Shown here: piece after piece, positions 47,121-59,610 of the stretch | Position numbering within the stretch: the first letter of the stretch is position 1 | How the letters are laid out: every line of letters begins with the position of its first letter | DNA from: Liolophura sinensis | Lineage: Eukaryota > Mollusca > Polyplacophora > Chitonida > Chitonidae | Direction: 5' to 3' | DNA: 64,000 nucleotides | Assembly (NCBI RefSeq): GCF_032854445.1 | Contig: NC_088302.1 | Location: 19,215,338 to 19,279,337, forward strand | Made by a program: the position numbers and the translations under genes | Notes under the pieces: generated by a model | What the model was told of the DNA's origin: nothing | What the model saw: only the letters and a program-made list of their open reading frames with translations | Database searches by the model: none

Positions 47121-47199
47121 AGTTAGCTTTTTAATTCGCTTTGTAAGGGTGCTCATTTTATGTGGTTTGTCACCTCTGACTCAAGACGACACACTCAAG

Positions 47200-47355
47200 A
47201 ATTGCTCAGTACGTTTATAGCCGATTGTATACCTTCCTAACTCGAAACCATAGCGATACAGCGAGAGCTGGATTCGAAAACACATCCTCACTGGTCAATA
47301 ACTAGCAATTTCATCGTGTAAGAGGTTTAACGATCTCAACCTTCGAGGCCGCTAG
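47200..47355 (-). mobile_element. SINE family D (right arm)
   Basis: Reverse complement of the left-arm element: in sense, GCGGCCTCGAAGGTTGAGAT, CGTTAAACC and TTTTCGAATCCAGCTCTC. It is more diverged from the other family D copies than the left arm. Confidence 0.65.
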
Positions 47356-47609
47356 TATATTTCAAATTTGCCACAGATTTGAACACTAACTTTTATAACA
47401 TCAGTAAGATGTTTTATGGAGAAAACGAACTTATTTATGTTATGTCGGTACGCCGAGAACCTTAATTAATCCTCCAGGTATCCACGAAGCCGCAAATAGT
47501 CATACGTCATAGACACTGCCGTAACAGGAACATATCCAGACCAGTAAATCACAAGGCTTGCGCATTTTGTTTCATATTTAGGCAAAAAAAAAGACTCATT
47601 ATAATATAA

Positions 47610-47806
47610 GGGAGAGAGGCTTGGTCTAGTGGTTAAAGGCGCTTTCCTTTCTATCGCGTACATGGGAAGGTCTGCGACAACCTGTGGATGGTCTTTGGTT
47701 TCGCCGGGCTCTGCCAGGTTTCCTCCCACCATTATGCTGGCTGCCGTAGCACAAGGGAAATATTCTGGAGTTAGCGTAGAACACCAATCAAATAAATAAA
47801 ATAAAT
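47610..47806 (+). mobile_element. SINE with family A body and different head
   Basis: The head GAGAGGCTTGGTCTAGTGGT and TAAAGGCGCTTTCC looks tRNA-like but unlike family A and closer to family D. The body CATGGGAAGGTCTGC, CAACCTGTGGATGGTC, GGTTTCCTCCCACCATTATG and the tail CAATCAAATAAATAAAATAA are family A. The B box region is not recognisable. It may be a chimera or an internally deleted element. Confidence 0.65.
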
Positions 47807-47879
47807 CCTTACTATCGTTGGTCCACACGAGGTGCGGGTTCAAAGCAAGCCCTGGACAAGCATTTTTTAGAGAACCCCT

Positions 47880-47973
47880 ACCGGTCTACCGACGACGCAG
47901 CTCCCACCGGCCTACCCACGACGCAGCCCCCACTGGTCTGAAGACGACACAGCCCTCACCGTCCTACCAACGA
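47880..47973. repeat. 26-bp tandem repeat, about 3.6 copies
   Basis: Units starting ACCGGTCTACCGACGACGCA, ACCGGCCTACCCACGACGCA, ACTGGTCTGAAGACGACACA and ACCGTCCTACCAACGA are spaced 26 bp apart. The GC-rich composition stands out from its surroundings. Confidence 0.85.
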
Positions 47974-48558
47974 ATTTCCAACAGGTCTATCAGTTCGTTA
48001 TTTGGAAACGTTGCAATCTTTAGCCAAGGAAAGCAACGTTTCCACTCCTATGGAATGTCTAGCTAGAGGGAACGGGTACGGTAAGGCGGAGAATCGGACC
48101 CAGAGAGGTACGATAAGAAAAAGCAAATTTCAAAATCCTATTACAGTTCTGTAAATTTCCGAATCAGAAGTATAAAACTTGGTCGAAGCACACATAAAAG
48201 TTATACGGCTATAAGAGAGATGGTTGCTTAGTAATAACCCACCAAATATGCACTCTCCATCAAAAACGCCAATTTTCCGTTCAAACGAGGAAATGTGTCT
48301 TTAATTTACAATATAAAGATAATATTTTTGCTGAATCTTTGATGTGTGTATTTCTACGTGCTGTCAAAGTTTCGTTCTGGTTAATGTATGTCTTCATATG
48401 TAAAAAATAAACTTTATAATGTGATCAGATTCGTCATATTTTTGCAAGTTTAAAATTCGTTTTTCGGCCATAAACGGTCAGGCATCCTTAATTGTACAGT
48501 GAACTAACGAAGTCACTATGGATCGCTGGGTGCATTTCGGAAAAGAGTTTGAATCTTG

Positions 48559-48627
48559 GTTGATCTGTTTTTGTTTTTTTTTCTTTTTTGTTTTTGTTTT
48601 TCTCTCTCTTTTTTTTTTTTTTTTTTG
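48559..48627. repeat. T-rich low-complexity tract
   Basis: About 70 bases that are almost only T on + with scattered G and C. Confidence 0.9.
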
Positions 48628-48690
48628 GTAACATACTTTTTGTGTGAGATAAGATATAGGCTGCTATGCATTAAATAAGTGTTATTTTGG

Positions 48691-48836
48691 ATTTATTTAT
48701 TTATTTGATTGGTGTTTTACTCAAAAACATTTCACTTATACGACGGCGACCAGCATTATGTTGGGTGGAAACCGGGCAGCGCCCGGGGGAAACCCACGAC
48801 CATGAGCAGGTTGCTGGCAAACCTTCCCACGTACGG
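48691..48836 (-). mobile_element. SINE family A, 5'-truncated
   Basis: TTTATTTATTTATTTGATTG, GGTGTTTTACTCAAAAACAT, TATACGACGGCGACCAGCAT and GGGGGAAACCCACGACCATG are clear, ending at CCTTCCCACGTACGGG. The head is absent, as expected from incomplete reverse transcription. A deletion removes the usual CGCCGTA after TTTTA. Confidence 0.88.
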
Positions 48837-49039
48837 GTGTTATTATACATTAGAACGGATACTTGTTAAGTTACGGTATTGCATAACGTGTGTCAGCTGA
48901 AGCGATGTCATACGTGAATCCTTGGTGAGACCACATGTGGTCTTCTAGCTATCATTAACGTTATACGTAGCGGTAGTATAAGGCTGAACCTTTGTTATAT
49001 ATGTATTTAACTGATTGGTACATAACTACGTGTTCATAA

Positions 49040-49375
49040 ATGTTGCAGAAAGTTTGTGGTGCAGTGATTTTCTCCAGTCTACAGTATCCGATACAAAAAA
49101 AAGATATTTCAGTGCGACTAGAGCAGTCTACCATTTTTAGATTTTATGACCTATACTTTGCTTCAGTGTATGTTTGGAGCTTTATAAAACGCATGCTTGC
49201 CATACAAGAAAAAAGAGTAAAACAAAACTGAAAAAGAAGTAGCCTCACGAGTGTGTCAGAAGCTGTCACTCACAGCTATAGTCGGTTTCGCTCCTTCAGG
49301 TGCACACTTTCTTGTACTGTGGCCAATTCCCGCCTTACCATACCAGGTCTTTTGCACAACTTGTAGAGCGTTGGT
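49040..49375 (+). repeat. Dispersed repeat, partner of 32580-32923
   Basis: It carries the same ordered landmarks as the reverse complement of 32580-32923 over more than 300 bp. No gene-length open frame is visible and no ends are defined. At its right it passes towards repeat C material at 49450. Confidence 0.75.
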
Positions 49376-49449
49376 CATTAGATTTCGGAATTTCAGACCA
49401 TTTGCGAAGAATAAACTGTAATGAAGATCAGCGCATATTTCTGTCATTT

Positions 49450-49575
49450 TTCTTAATTCTGCTTAATCCATGGTGCTAGAGAGCGTAACTTGAAACCACT
49501 AAACATTTACATGAACAGCTGGAAGAAAACCCTACTGAGGGAAGCTGACACGAGGCAGGATTTCACACCTTTAAT
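49450..49575 (+). repeat. Dispersed repeat C, fragment
   Basis: TTCTGCTTAATCCATGGTGC, TTTACATGAACAGCTGGAAG, AAAACCCTACTGAGG and GACACGAGGCAGGATTTCAC match 60240-60360 in order, at about 70% by eye. Confidence 0.65.
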
Positions 49576-52500
49576 ACATTATAGTAATCTTTATATACCA
49601 GACTATAACTTATGTGCGTTTGTAGTAATGTAACAACTATCGATTTTTGTTTTCAAGAATCACGCAGTGCTATTTCAAACAAATAATAAAAACTTACATC
49701 GCAATTAGCATCAGTGAATGCTCTTCCGTGCCTGCATTACTTCCATAGTTGAAAATACTACGTACTTTGGTTGATCCTTCGTGATGGTGATACATGAAGC
49801 TTTAGTGCAACAGCGTTAGAGCTTTCAGCCAATGGGATTCCAGCACGATTGTACTCTATATAGGTTACTACATGGGTATACACTTGGTATGTAAGATCAT
49901 GGACAGTGACTTGGTCTATGATCAGTTTTATGCGGGAAAGTAAATCTGAATTGATTGAAGCTTACATATAATCTATGGATAAGTAGATAGTACATTATAC
50001 AATTTATGTAGCATTGACATAACCAGGCCTCGAAATATCCAAAATGTTCGTGATCAGAATGCCACAAATTAGTCCAACCAGTTCACCTCAGTACAAGCTC
50101 TGTTTTGCTGTTCATATTTGTGACTAAGAGAACCGATGACGCTACTCTGCCTGTGCTCACACTGGCAACATTTGGTGTATTTGAAATGAAGACGAAGAGC
50201 GAAACTGTTAGAAAATAAATTTTCCGATTCATCAGAAACGAATAGAACCTTCATTATATAACATTCTTATGATATGTTAGACAAAGGATTGGTGCTTTTT
50301 GTACGTAATTTGTACCCTCCAGAGAATTATTGACTGAAATCGTCACACGCCTAACAAATGCTATACAAGACTGGTTACATGTATGTACTCGACCTTTTGA
50401 TATATATGTTGCTGTCCACGTAAGCATAATTAACAATTTGAAAACAGGAAAACTATGCTTCTTGTCGTGAAGGCGGCACAACAGGAAACCATTTTAGTTT
50501 TTTGTACACGCCTTTTTTCTTACAAGTAAATACACGCTATGTGCTTTGGGCGTTTTATTCTTCTGTGAGGACGTTTTAAATTCTTAAGAATCCAAATACG
50601 CCCATATTTTTTTTTTAATTTCAGAGCAGTTCTTTTTCAAAAACAGTCGTTTTTTCTCGCAAAGCCTTTGTTCTGGGAGTTGATAAAGTTTGCTGGTAAA
50701 TCTTCTGTAAAACAAAGCGAACTTTCGTGGTATTTGCCCGTTTTTGGATGTGTTGTATCCTTGTGATGGGAAGGTACAATTAATATCTTTTTTTTTTAGA
50801 CACAATTGATGTTTTCCTTGTTTCAAATAGTTCCTTCAGATTACTTGTATTTATGGAAGGCGTAAACGAACAATGATGGGCCGCTCCCCTTTTGTATGTA
50901 TCCGGTACAATTTTACGCTGTTTATTAGGCCATAAATAAGCTAAGATTGTGTAGTGCAAAGATCTTGTAATGGCCATTTTGAGAGTCCTTTATCGGTTGA
51001 TACGAATGTCGTACTTTCTTCCTGGAACCAATCCAAGAGTACACCACTGGAATCGTATAAACTCAAAACTAAGATGCCTAAAAGATCACTAGAATTATTA
51101 TTTGTGGCGACACCTGGATGTATATGTACTACACACACATGTCTTAAATCAATAGGCATCAAAGAATTGAATATCAGTATAACTGGCGTTGAAATATTTT
51201 ATTAGCAAAAATGTCCCATGAAATATACAGGTTAAAGCATGTCATTTAAACGTTGAGGCAAACGCTATAAGTTTCACTGATAAAAACATACACAACATCG
51301 CAGTAATTTGTATTTCTTTACATTTTTATAAATGGTGAAGAAATTGTTGGACCATTACGGATATTACATATCCACAGAGTGCGCCAAACGATTTCAAAAA
51401 TCATATGGGTTTGAAAAGCAAAGTTGAACTTTACACGTCTGTTATTATACCTTGAACTTTAATAATGACCACCTGACACAAACGTAGACTAATATATGGC
51501 AATCTTTAATAGTCAGTCTGTTTAAGCAATTAACTATTACTACCTGAAAGTTGTTAGTATTTAAGATTTCTGTCTGAAGTAAAATGCTTTCTAGACAAGC
51601 GCCATCCATGAAATCATAGAAACAAACACTAAGACATCAGCCCATCGTTGAAAAAATATAACATACGCACCAACACGATACACGTTTAACGTGGATTCCA
51701 TTGTTAGGTAGCCATTCAAACATCCCGAATATCTAAATCCGACAGTTCACGGAATATTCAGGAGAGATTAGTCCGCGCTGAAATATAGGTCTTTGTTAAT
51801 AGCCAACACCTAACACAGACTTAAAGCCAGGCGTCACGAAAAAATGTTTCTTGGATAGGATATATACCTGTAAGCCTCTTAGATTGAATATTTTGAATAG
51901 AAAAGCAATAAACAGATATATACAGTGTATAGATGTGTACCATACACAAAGCCTATATATACACAATATGGCGCTCACCATCTTAAAATGAACACACTGA
52001 AAATATACACAGTTCAGCTGAATGAAACCATCGAACCAGAAATAACTTGGTATATAGTTTAGGTTTTACATTCAGTTTTACCTATTTACATCGTAGCTGT
52101 GCTATATACATTCGGAAACTCGTTAGTCAATACCAAGACAGTTGCCCCTGTTCCAACTGGGACAACATGTATGACAGATCCAGGTCACGTCACAGTTCAT
52201 GTTCTTCGTAGTCAATGTAGACCTCATAATGGCGGGAATGATTTATATTGGGCTTTCTTTTTCGCTGTTCATGGGTTGTCTTTCCAACATAAAGGCCAAC
52301 AGTCATGATGTTGTAATATATAGTGTCGATATGGATTTACAGCTTTTTCAGACATCGTATGCACAATTATCTGCCCTTAGTTTGGGGTGCGTTTTCAGAC
52401 AACGTCGGTAATTGTGGTTTAGATACACAAGCGATCGCATACAGTATATACATGTATATACACCAACATGGCTTCTAATAATCAGTATACGTCCATTCAC

Positions 52501-55500
52501 AGAAGCAGCTGTTCGACTGATGGACAGGAGAGTCACGATCTTTAAGCTTGATCACTGAATGACAATCTTCCTTAGTCTTTATGGCAGCGTGCAGATGAAA
52601 TCGAGCATTCCATTGGCTTGTTCTTTACTAAAAGAACCACCACCTCCACCACCTTCCCTTCTTCGTGATAACAACACAATGACATAGCCAACCCGCGCAT
52701 AACGAATAAGGCGATACACACAACGAAGTTGTATAGCATACTGACAATTCAGTCTAATTTTTGCCTGTATAGAGTGACACCCTACAGTGTGAAAAAACAT
52801 ACTAACACCGGTCAGACCAGATCAACTTTTTTCGCCGATGGCTGAAACATAGGATCACGGGCCTGCGTGGTTAGTCCACAATTGTATTTCGTCAAACACT
52901 ATGAAACATTTTGTCTGTGATTCCCTTGATGGGAAACTTTGAAAGGCAATATATACATACGTCTTGTTCGGGGTTCATTGTTAATCTTATAAGACGCACT
53001 TCTGTAACCGACACTCTCTGTACACTTTAAAGTAAAGGAGGGTTTTGGGCACAAGCAGTTTCTATAATGTTTTTCATTGGTTTCAAACCTGGTTCAAGGC
53101 AAAACCCTCATGATCTTCGGAATTTTCATTGATATTTTGGCACACTTTATACTGCTGGCCTCGTTCGTTTTTCTGGTGTGTATTAATATGGCCTTCAAAT
53201 CTGCCTTGACTTGTTATCAAAACACCGCTCATACCATTAATCAGTTTCTTCTTGTTTTACTACAGATATTCCATTTGTCATTTCGTGAGCAAACTCTGGG
53301 AACGCAACACAACGCGGTCACAATAACGTCTAGATATTAACAGTATTAGTATCCCGCAGGCAGAACAAGCAGTCTTAGTGCCAGAGTCACTGTTGGTGGA
53401 CCTTGGTTTTTGTCACCATCACTCTGTCCTGGAGTTCTCTGAGGAGAAATTCTGCCTCGTTGATTCCCGACGGTACGTAATTGCCGTTGTTTCCATTATC
53501 ATAGGCCGTCAGTTTTGCAGCGAGCACATTAATAACTCTCTGCCGCACTCCACACCGTACAGTTCGCATCACGGCCGGTTTGGGCACAAGGCTTTAAGGA
53601 CGACGGGAGCCCCAACACAACGGCTAAATGATTCATTTTTCATCTCATATAATAACGCCGTGGATGAACACGGCTGATATCACCCCCATTGGGCATCTCT
53701 GGGCACGCCACAGATAGGCGATACATATCCAATAATATCCCGGATAGTGGAAATCACCATCTGGAAAATTCACTGCCAGCTCTCGGCCACATCGCGTTGT
53801 CCGGTGCACCCTCCGCCCAAGTCCAACCTTCAGGATGCCAGGGGTAACTCGCTGCTTTGGGGCGGAGGGCGAGGCCGAGGACGACACAGACAAAAGTTTA
53901 ACGCCTTTGTCAGGAAATCCAACAACTCGAAAATGGTAAGAATACTGGCTCCTAGGTACAACGCCATTGTCCCTCCAACGTCACCTAAAGCAATAGAAAG
54001 AATTTGCAATGTTATAAGTCAGCAGTTAAGACAGCTTTTCATTGGCAGATCAGGTGGTTAGCAGACAACAAAGGAGGAAACATTTTTGTAGCTGTCAAAC
54101 ATACCGGGTAAAGCAGGGAATGTTGACAACTGTACAATGCTTCATTTTGACTTATTTTGTTTTAGGGTCACAAAGCAATACTTAATAAAATTTCCAAAAT
54201 GTCGAATAGTTTACGCCCAAAGAAGTATAATTTGGGATATTTTTAAAGTCACATTTTCAAGTCATTTTCCAATTTTAGCTTTTGAGGTTAAATTTAAAAG
54301 TTTAAATCAAAAGTGTAAAATATTCTACCTCCATGACATTTGTACCAGGTATACCCTATCAGCGTTATGAGCTTATATTTTTGTAATAAATTCACCTGCA
54401 TTCACCTAACGTCGCAGTTCTAATAAAGTAACACTACCGACAAAAAAAAAACAATCCCTTATACCTCTGAATCACTAAAACAATGATTTTGAGTGTAATT
54501 TATTTGTATGGAAGTCAGATAAGAGCATAAAATAAAGGTGTAATCCGGCATTTTCAGTTTTCTGTAAAATAAAGCAATCTATGTGAAATAAAATTTTCAT
54601 GAAAGTACTAATTAAAGCTTAGTCCCATAATCAGAGAACTATGACTTGAACAATGGTAACAGCATATGTTAGCTGATGTCCAGTTTTCAAAATTTTAGGG
54701 CGAACGTGGAGAAATTAGATAATTCAACTTAATCGTAACACAATAATAATATATACTGAAAAGCGTCAACAATGTCATTTATTTTACGTCTCTCCAGCAC
54801 TTTTCTAAAAGCTTTTTGATTAGTGCCTCTATTAAGTCTGGGCAATTATACTTAAGTGCGGCTATTACATTGATTTCGGCTCAGAAAAATACATTTGCTA
54901 ATTTAATATGGAAAGGTTTCCATGATATTTATTGCAAAGGCTTAAAATATCTCGAAACGCCCATGATGAACTGAAACAACCTTGCGAAAACTTGCAGCAC
55001 AACAAAAGAAGTTATGTCTTAGCCTGTTGAAGCCGAAGTAGGGCTTGCTCATTTTATTAACACGTGTAAATTATTAATTGAGCTTTCGGAAAGCTCTCTG
55101 TGAGTCCAAAGTTAGAACACATAACACCAGTCAAAAATGATGGAAAGCTTTCCTATGATAGATGAGCCCCTCTTGTTATTTTTAATAAATAATCGCAAGT
55201 TTCCCCATGAGTCCAAACCAGAGAAAAAGTGGATTTTTTCGAACGCGTTTTTAAAGGTACCGCTTTTTCTATTTCCATGGGTACACAAAAGGAAGATCAG
55301 ATGTCAGTGGAAATATTAAGTGACACTGCAGAGATTTTTCCTTTTCCTTAAAACGAACAACCAAGATCAAAATACTAAGACTGAATAGAAGATGCATGTA
55401 CCATTATTTATTTATTCTATTAGTATTTTACACTAGTGTCGAGAAAATTCTATCCTCCCGAAAATAAGAATATTTTATGGAGACTTTGTAATAATAATAA

Positions 55501-56300
55501 TAATAATAATGTTGATGTAATACTTAATAGAGCAACCGTTACAAGCCCGATGGACTCAGATTATCTGTTATAGTATTTTACCATCGCAAAAATGCGGATG
55601 TGTCTATGATTTAAACCTTATTTTTTGAAATAATAATAATGATGTCCAGGTTTCACCCCGTAAAAGTAAAAGGCTTCAGGACCTTTCGACCAACATCAAT
55701 CATGTGGTAAAAGATCCCAGCAGGTGGGTAAAAAGTGACGCCTGTTAGATTTACGTGGTGATCCCTCGACATCATTATTATTATTATTGAGTCCACCTAC
55801 GACTGTGAGTCTTAAGCAGAATGTAATTATTCTTACTCTTGTCATAACTATTCTTTAATATTTTGTAACGACAGTGATGTGAAAGATGAGAGAAGGCCTC
55901 TGGTCCCGTTTAAGAGATAGGGGCCCGTCTGTGTCATAATTTATAAATAAGGTGACTGGAAAGTAGCCCACAGTTTCAATTTTCATCTTTGACGTTTTAT
56001 TCACGGGTGGAAAATTAATTTTATATGTTGTCATTTCTGGCCAAACGCAAAACATGAAGGTCAGAATAACAGCCTAATGTATTTTCAGAGAGGATTTCTA
56101 ACTTGGTTTCTGTAAAATGGAGTTCAGTTAAATTTTGTGTTTTCTTTGCCTTTAAAATCAAAAATCTTAACACCTAACTTAGTTGCAGTGGTATTACTTT
56201 TAATTCATTTTCGCTTTCCAAAGAAGACTTATGGGTGTTCAAGTACAATGGTTGTGTTTCCTGAACGTTTCGCGAACAGATGATAAAGATATATAGCTTA
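49576..56300. other. Mostly AT-rich intergenic DNA, GC-richer island 53350-54065
   Basis: No exon is supported. The island 53350-54065 has more C, G and CpG and several overlapping 66-104-codon frames on both strands, none with convincing splice sites. A perfect 18-bp palindrome GTATATACATGTATATAC lies at 52444-52461. A minus-strand frame ending at 52579 contains a Gly run (RREGGGGGGSFSKEQANG) encoded by GGT/GGA repeats; a terminal exon there is possible but unsupported. Confidence 0.4.
55489..55510. repeat. (AAT)n microsatellite
   Basis: About seven TAA/AAT units without interruption. Confidence 0.9.
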
Positions 56301-56310
56301 TATTGGATAC

Positions 56311-56549
56311 AATTTATTCATTTATTTATTTTTAATGGTGTTTTACGCCGTACTCAAGAATATTTCACTTATACGACGGTGGTCAGCATTATGGTGGGAG
56401 AAAACCGGGCAAAGCCCGGAAAAAACTTACGACCATCCTCAAGTTGCTGACAAACCTTTCCGTGTGTACAACCGGAGAGGAAGCCAGCATGTGCAACCGT
56501 ATTAATGAGTCTCCTAGGTTATTGCGCATCGCTGGCCATCTCGGTCACG
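56311..56549 (-). mobile_element. SINE family A, 10-bp TSD
   Basis: Flanked by perfect TATTGGATAC at 56301-56310 and 56550-56559. The 3' and central parts are close to the intact copies (GGTGTTTTACGCCGTACTCA, GCATTATGGTGGGAG, GAAGCCAGCATG). The B box segment between CCAGCATG and GCAACCG is deleted and the head is eroded (GCTGGCCATCTCGGTCA). The clean duplication combined with many internal changes suggests that it inserted as an already variant copy. Confidence 0.92.
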
Positions 56550-57078
56550 TATTGGATACGAGCGTCATGTAATTTTTCTCATAAATGTATATATAACAAC
56601 CATAATTAGCTATATATTGTATATACCATTGCAAGGCTTTTTACACTTAAAGCAATGTAGAAATTTTCTGCTTAATAGATTCAAATTTATAGCATGTGTC
56701 TGTTATTCCCTCAACCAGTTTGATCCTAAATTGATGGTTCTGTTCAGTGTTTTGTCAAACAGTATTATACATATACCAGAGTGTTATACACTTACAAGCC
56801 AAGTCTATGAGTCCGTATGGTGAATGTTGGGACATTAGAGTTTCCGACAGATCCTGGTAATATACTTCTAGCTGCAAAAAATTATTTCTGCAAACAGAAA
56901 AAAAAAACGTTTAGCCAAAAAATATGGGACAAGAAGAGTTGCTTACAAAATCTTCAATATACATTTTACCTATGATTTAATCCGCCTGAATGAGCTGACT
57001 GCAAAAGTCACCAAATATATATATTTTAGCTGAGATTTAATCTGTTGACGTCTGGTGGTTATAAAATCCCCTAAGTAT

Positions 57079-57240
57079 TCATTTATTTACGCCATAGTCA
57101 AGAATGTTTCACTTATACCACGGCGGCCAGCATTATGATGAGAGGAAACCAGAGAGGAGGCCAACATTATGATGAGAGGAAAACAGAGAGGAGGCCAGCA
57201 TGAGCTGGGTTTGGGCTCACAGCGAACGCATATTGGCTCC
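57079..57240 (-). mobile_element. SINE family A, truncated, 34-bp internal duplication
   Basis: CATTTATTTACGCCATAGTC, GTTTCACTTATACCACGGCG and GGCCAGCATTATGATGAGAG are followed by a tandem 34-bp block (GGCCAGCATTATG... then GGCCAACATTATG...). It then jumps to GGCCAGCATGAGCTGGG in the head-proximal part. The usual central domain is missing between these GGCCAGCAT motifs. Confidence 0.85.
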
Positions 57241-59610
57241 ATGTATAAACAAAGAGTCATAAAATTGAGGATCTAAAACAGCATGATTTCAAATCAGTTA
57301 AATGCGCTTGTCTTGTGAAAAAATCAGTTTAATATTATACTTCATATAATTTATGTAAATTACAGAATTTAAACTTTTAAACTGAAACGAAACGAGTTAT
57401 ATCCCGGGTTAAATCCTATTTTCCGAAACGTTTTGTGAATACACTCCTGTCCTGTGCTAATAATGCAAACTATTCAGTACTAATTAGTACAAAAAACTTC
57501 AAGCAAAGATTACCAATGCAGAACTGATAATTTGGGTGTTTGTAACTAATTAAAGCTCGAAGTTTGCCATTCTGCTCAAATAATTTTAACAACGAAAAGA
57601 GATTATAAAACATTTTTGCGATAATTAAGATTTAAATGCGCGAAAATTCCACATTCCTTTAAACACAAAAAGGCGTAAAATATTTTTTTCCACGATAATC
57701 GATTGCAATTACAGGGCCATACACAAAATTTAATTATTCAAATATTTGAATCGCTGAATTAATTAATTGAATCTCATCGAGTACTATGTTCCCTACTGTA
57801 GAGTATTGTGTGAATCTAATGTAAGGTTCAGTGGCCGGCCTGTTTACACTAGGTTCAAATCGATGTGCTAAAGCCAACATCTGTGACAGTGAATTTCCAT
57901 TCTGACTCAAACGACACATGAATAAACACTGGCAGACAAAAACGGATTAAAACGGACGTTTTCGGCTAGGGTCATACAGAAAATGCAAAACCAGAGTTTA
58001 CACATTTAGGTGTGTTTACTATAGCTAACGCCAGGCGAGGAGGATAGCTCCAAAATATTGAAACATTTCTGTAAACATAGTATATTTTGATAAAAATAGT
58101 TAAAACATAGTTTACGCCGATTTAACGCGGGTTTTAGCCACAGGTATATAGCTCCCAGATGGAAAATCATGGTACTGGACTGGAACTGCAGAATTTGACT
58201 TCGATCTTGTAATTTATTGTTTCTATATCGATTGCTAATAAATGGCAGCTGGCAACACTTTAGGGGATGTTGTCCGACGAGGGAAAGGTAAAGACTGTGG
58301 AAAAACCTCAGCGTCATATTAAAGAATCCTGCCAAGAATAAAGACATTCGGTACACTGGGCGTCGATCAATGGCGGAATTATTCGGCCTCTTAATTAGTC
58401 CCTCCCGAAGGCAATCGATACTTGTTAAATACATTGCGAAGAAAATTAGACCCGTCCCATATGGCTGCATTCGCCAGCAGTTCCCTCCAATATGATATCA
58501 AATATAATAAAATATTGGGAAGTGTGTTAATAAACTCTCTAGAAAAGAAAGCTCTGGTTAAACTACATAGTAATAGCTGCCGAAGATGCTCTGAGTATCC
58601 CTAGTCTTTCAAGCTCCTTTAACCCTACGTTGTGAAAGCGATGAAAACTGCTGTCTCATTTTCTCTCTACTATTTAATTAACTATTGCAGAAAGCTCTCC
58701 CCGTGGACAAAGATGCACAATATGATTGTCCATGGCTCAAAGAATCCCTTTATAAACAGCCAATCCCAAGCATATTCTTTTATATCGCCTCGGCAAAGAG
58801 ATTCGCGGGATATTCGGTATGATTACTCTCCTTAATTAAAAGAACCTATAAAGCCCAGGTTTCCTGGGTCAGAACCATGGATATCAAAACCGTTGTCAGA
58901 GGTAGAGGATGTGTTTAAGAGTGGAGCTTTTTTACAGTGTAGGAGTGCAAATCTCCATGTACACACTTCAGTCGAGCGTGTCTCCGTCTTATCCGTGTTG
59001 GATAAAATATTTTTTCATTATATTACACCATTTAAAATATTGAAGACAATGCGACTTATATCTAGCAGATATATTTACATTTGTCATATTATTTTGGCCT
59101 TTATCTCCGTCATTTCTAAGTGAAAAATTCTTGAGCAGGGCAATCAAAAATTAATTATAATGAAATCCTTTCGAATTCACTTTAATTTAAAAAATCATTT
59201 TTTTTTAAATTCTACGGTCTTTTTGTTAATGTTGCAAGTTACTAAACAGCTAAACAATCCATCGACATCTGGCGATATTGTGTTATTTATAATTTCCTCT
59301 CAAATGACAGTAAGATTCGAAATTTGATATTTTCACAATACAACATATTTTTGTATTAAAAGACATTTTACATTAAGATAATGAAATGTTTATGTTTTTT
59401 TTTTCATTTTTTTTCTTTAGTTTATTACTGTTATTTTCATCCTTTTATCATACAAGATAAATGTATGTGAAAAAAATTATGACAGGAGTATTCACAAATA
59501 TCATGGTTTATTTATTTATTTATAACATGTTCAAGAGCAGGAGCCCTAACTATGTAGATTAATAAACAAGACTCCAGTTCTGTTATTGTGAAATTATAAA
59601 TTTGACTTAC
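57241..59610. other. AT-rich DNA, probably partly intron
   Basis: The minus-strand exon at 59611-59882 leaves its donor into this stretch. A 154-codon ATG frame at 58006-58470 (minus) has no supporting splice or family signal, and its length is within chance expectation. The segment 58360-58900 is less AT-rich and repeat-free, and may be regulatory. Confidence 0.35.

Larger units (their letters stand above)
46355..47583. repeat. Large imperfect inverted repeat with SINE in the loop
   Basis: The left arm 46355-46763 and the right arm 47186-47583 are reverse complements over roughly 400 bp with scattered differences. Shared landmarks in left-arm sense are AACAAAATGCGCAAGCCTTG, TGATTTACTGGTCTGGATAT, TTAATTAAGGTTCTC, and TTCAAATCTGTGGCAAAT. 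Each arm also contains a family D SINE-like part with B box TTCGAATCCA. The loop is mostly the recent SINE at 46805-47120; without it the spacer would be about 95 bp. It could be one fold-back element or two copies of a longer repeat inserted head to head. Confidence 0.8.

Noticed and set aside
52579-52800. Minus-strand frame with Gly run
   Set aside because: The Gly run is a GGT/GGA microsatellite, and no clear acceptor was found for a terminal exon.
58006-58470. 154-codon minus-strand ATG frame
   Set aside because: Same chance argument; no domain or splice evidence.
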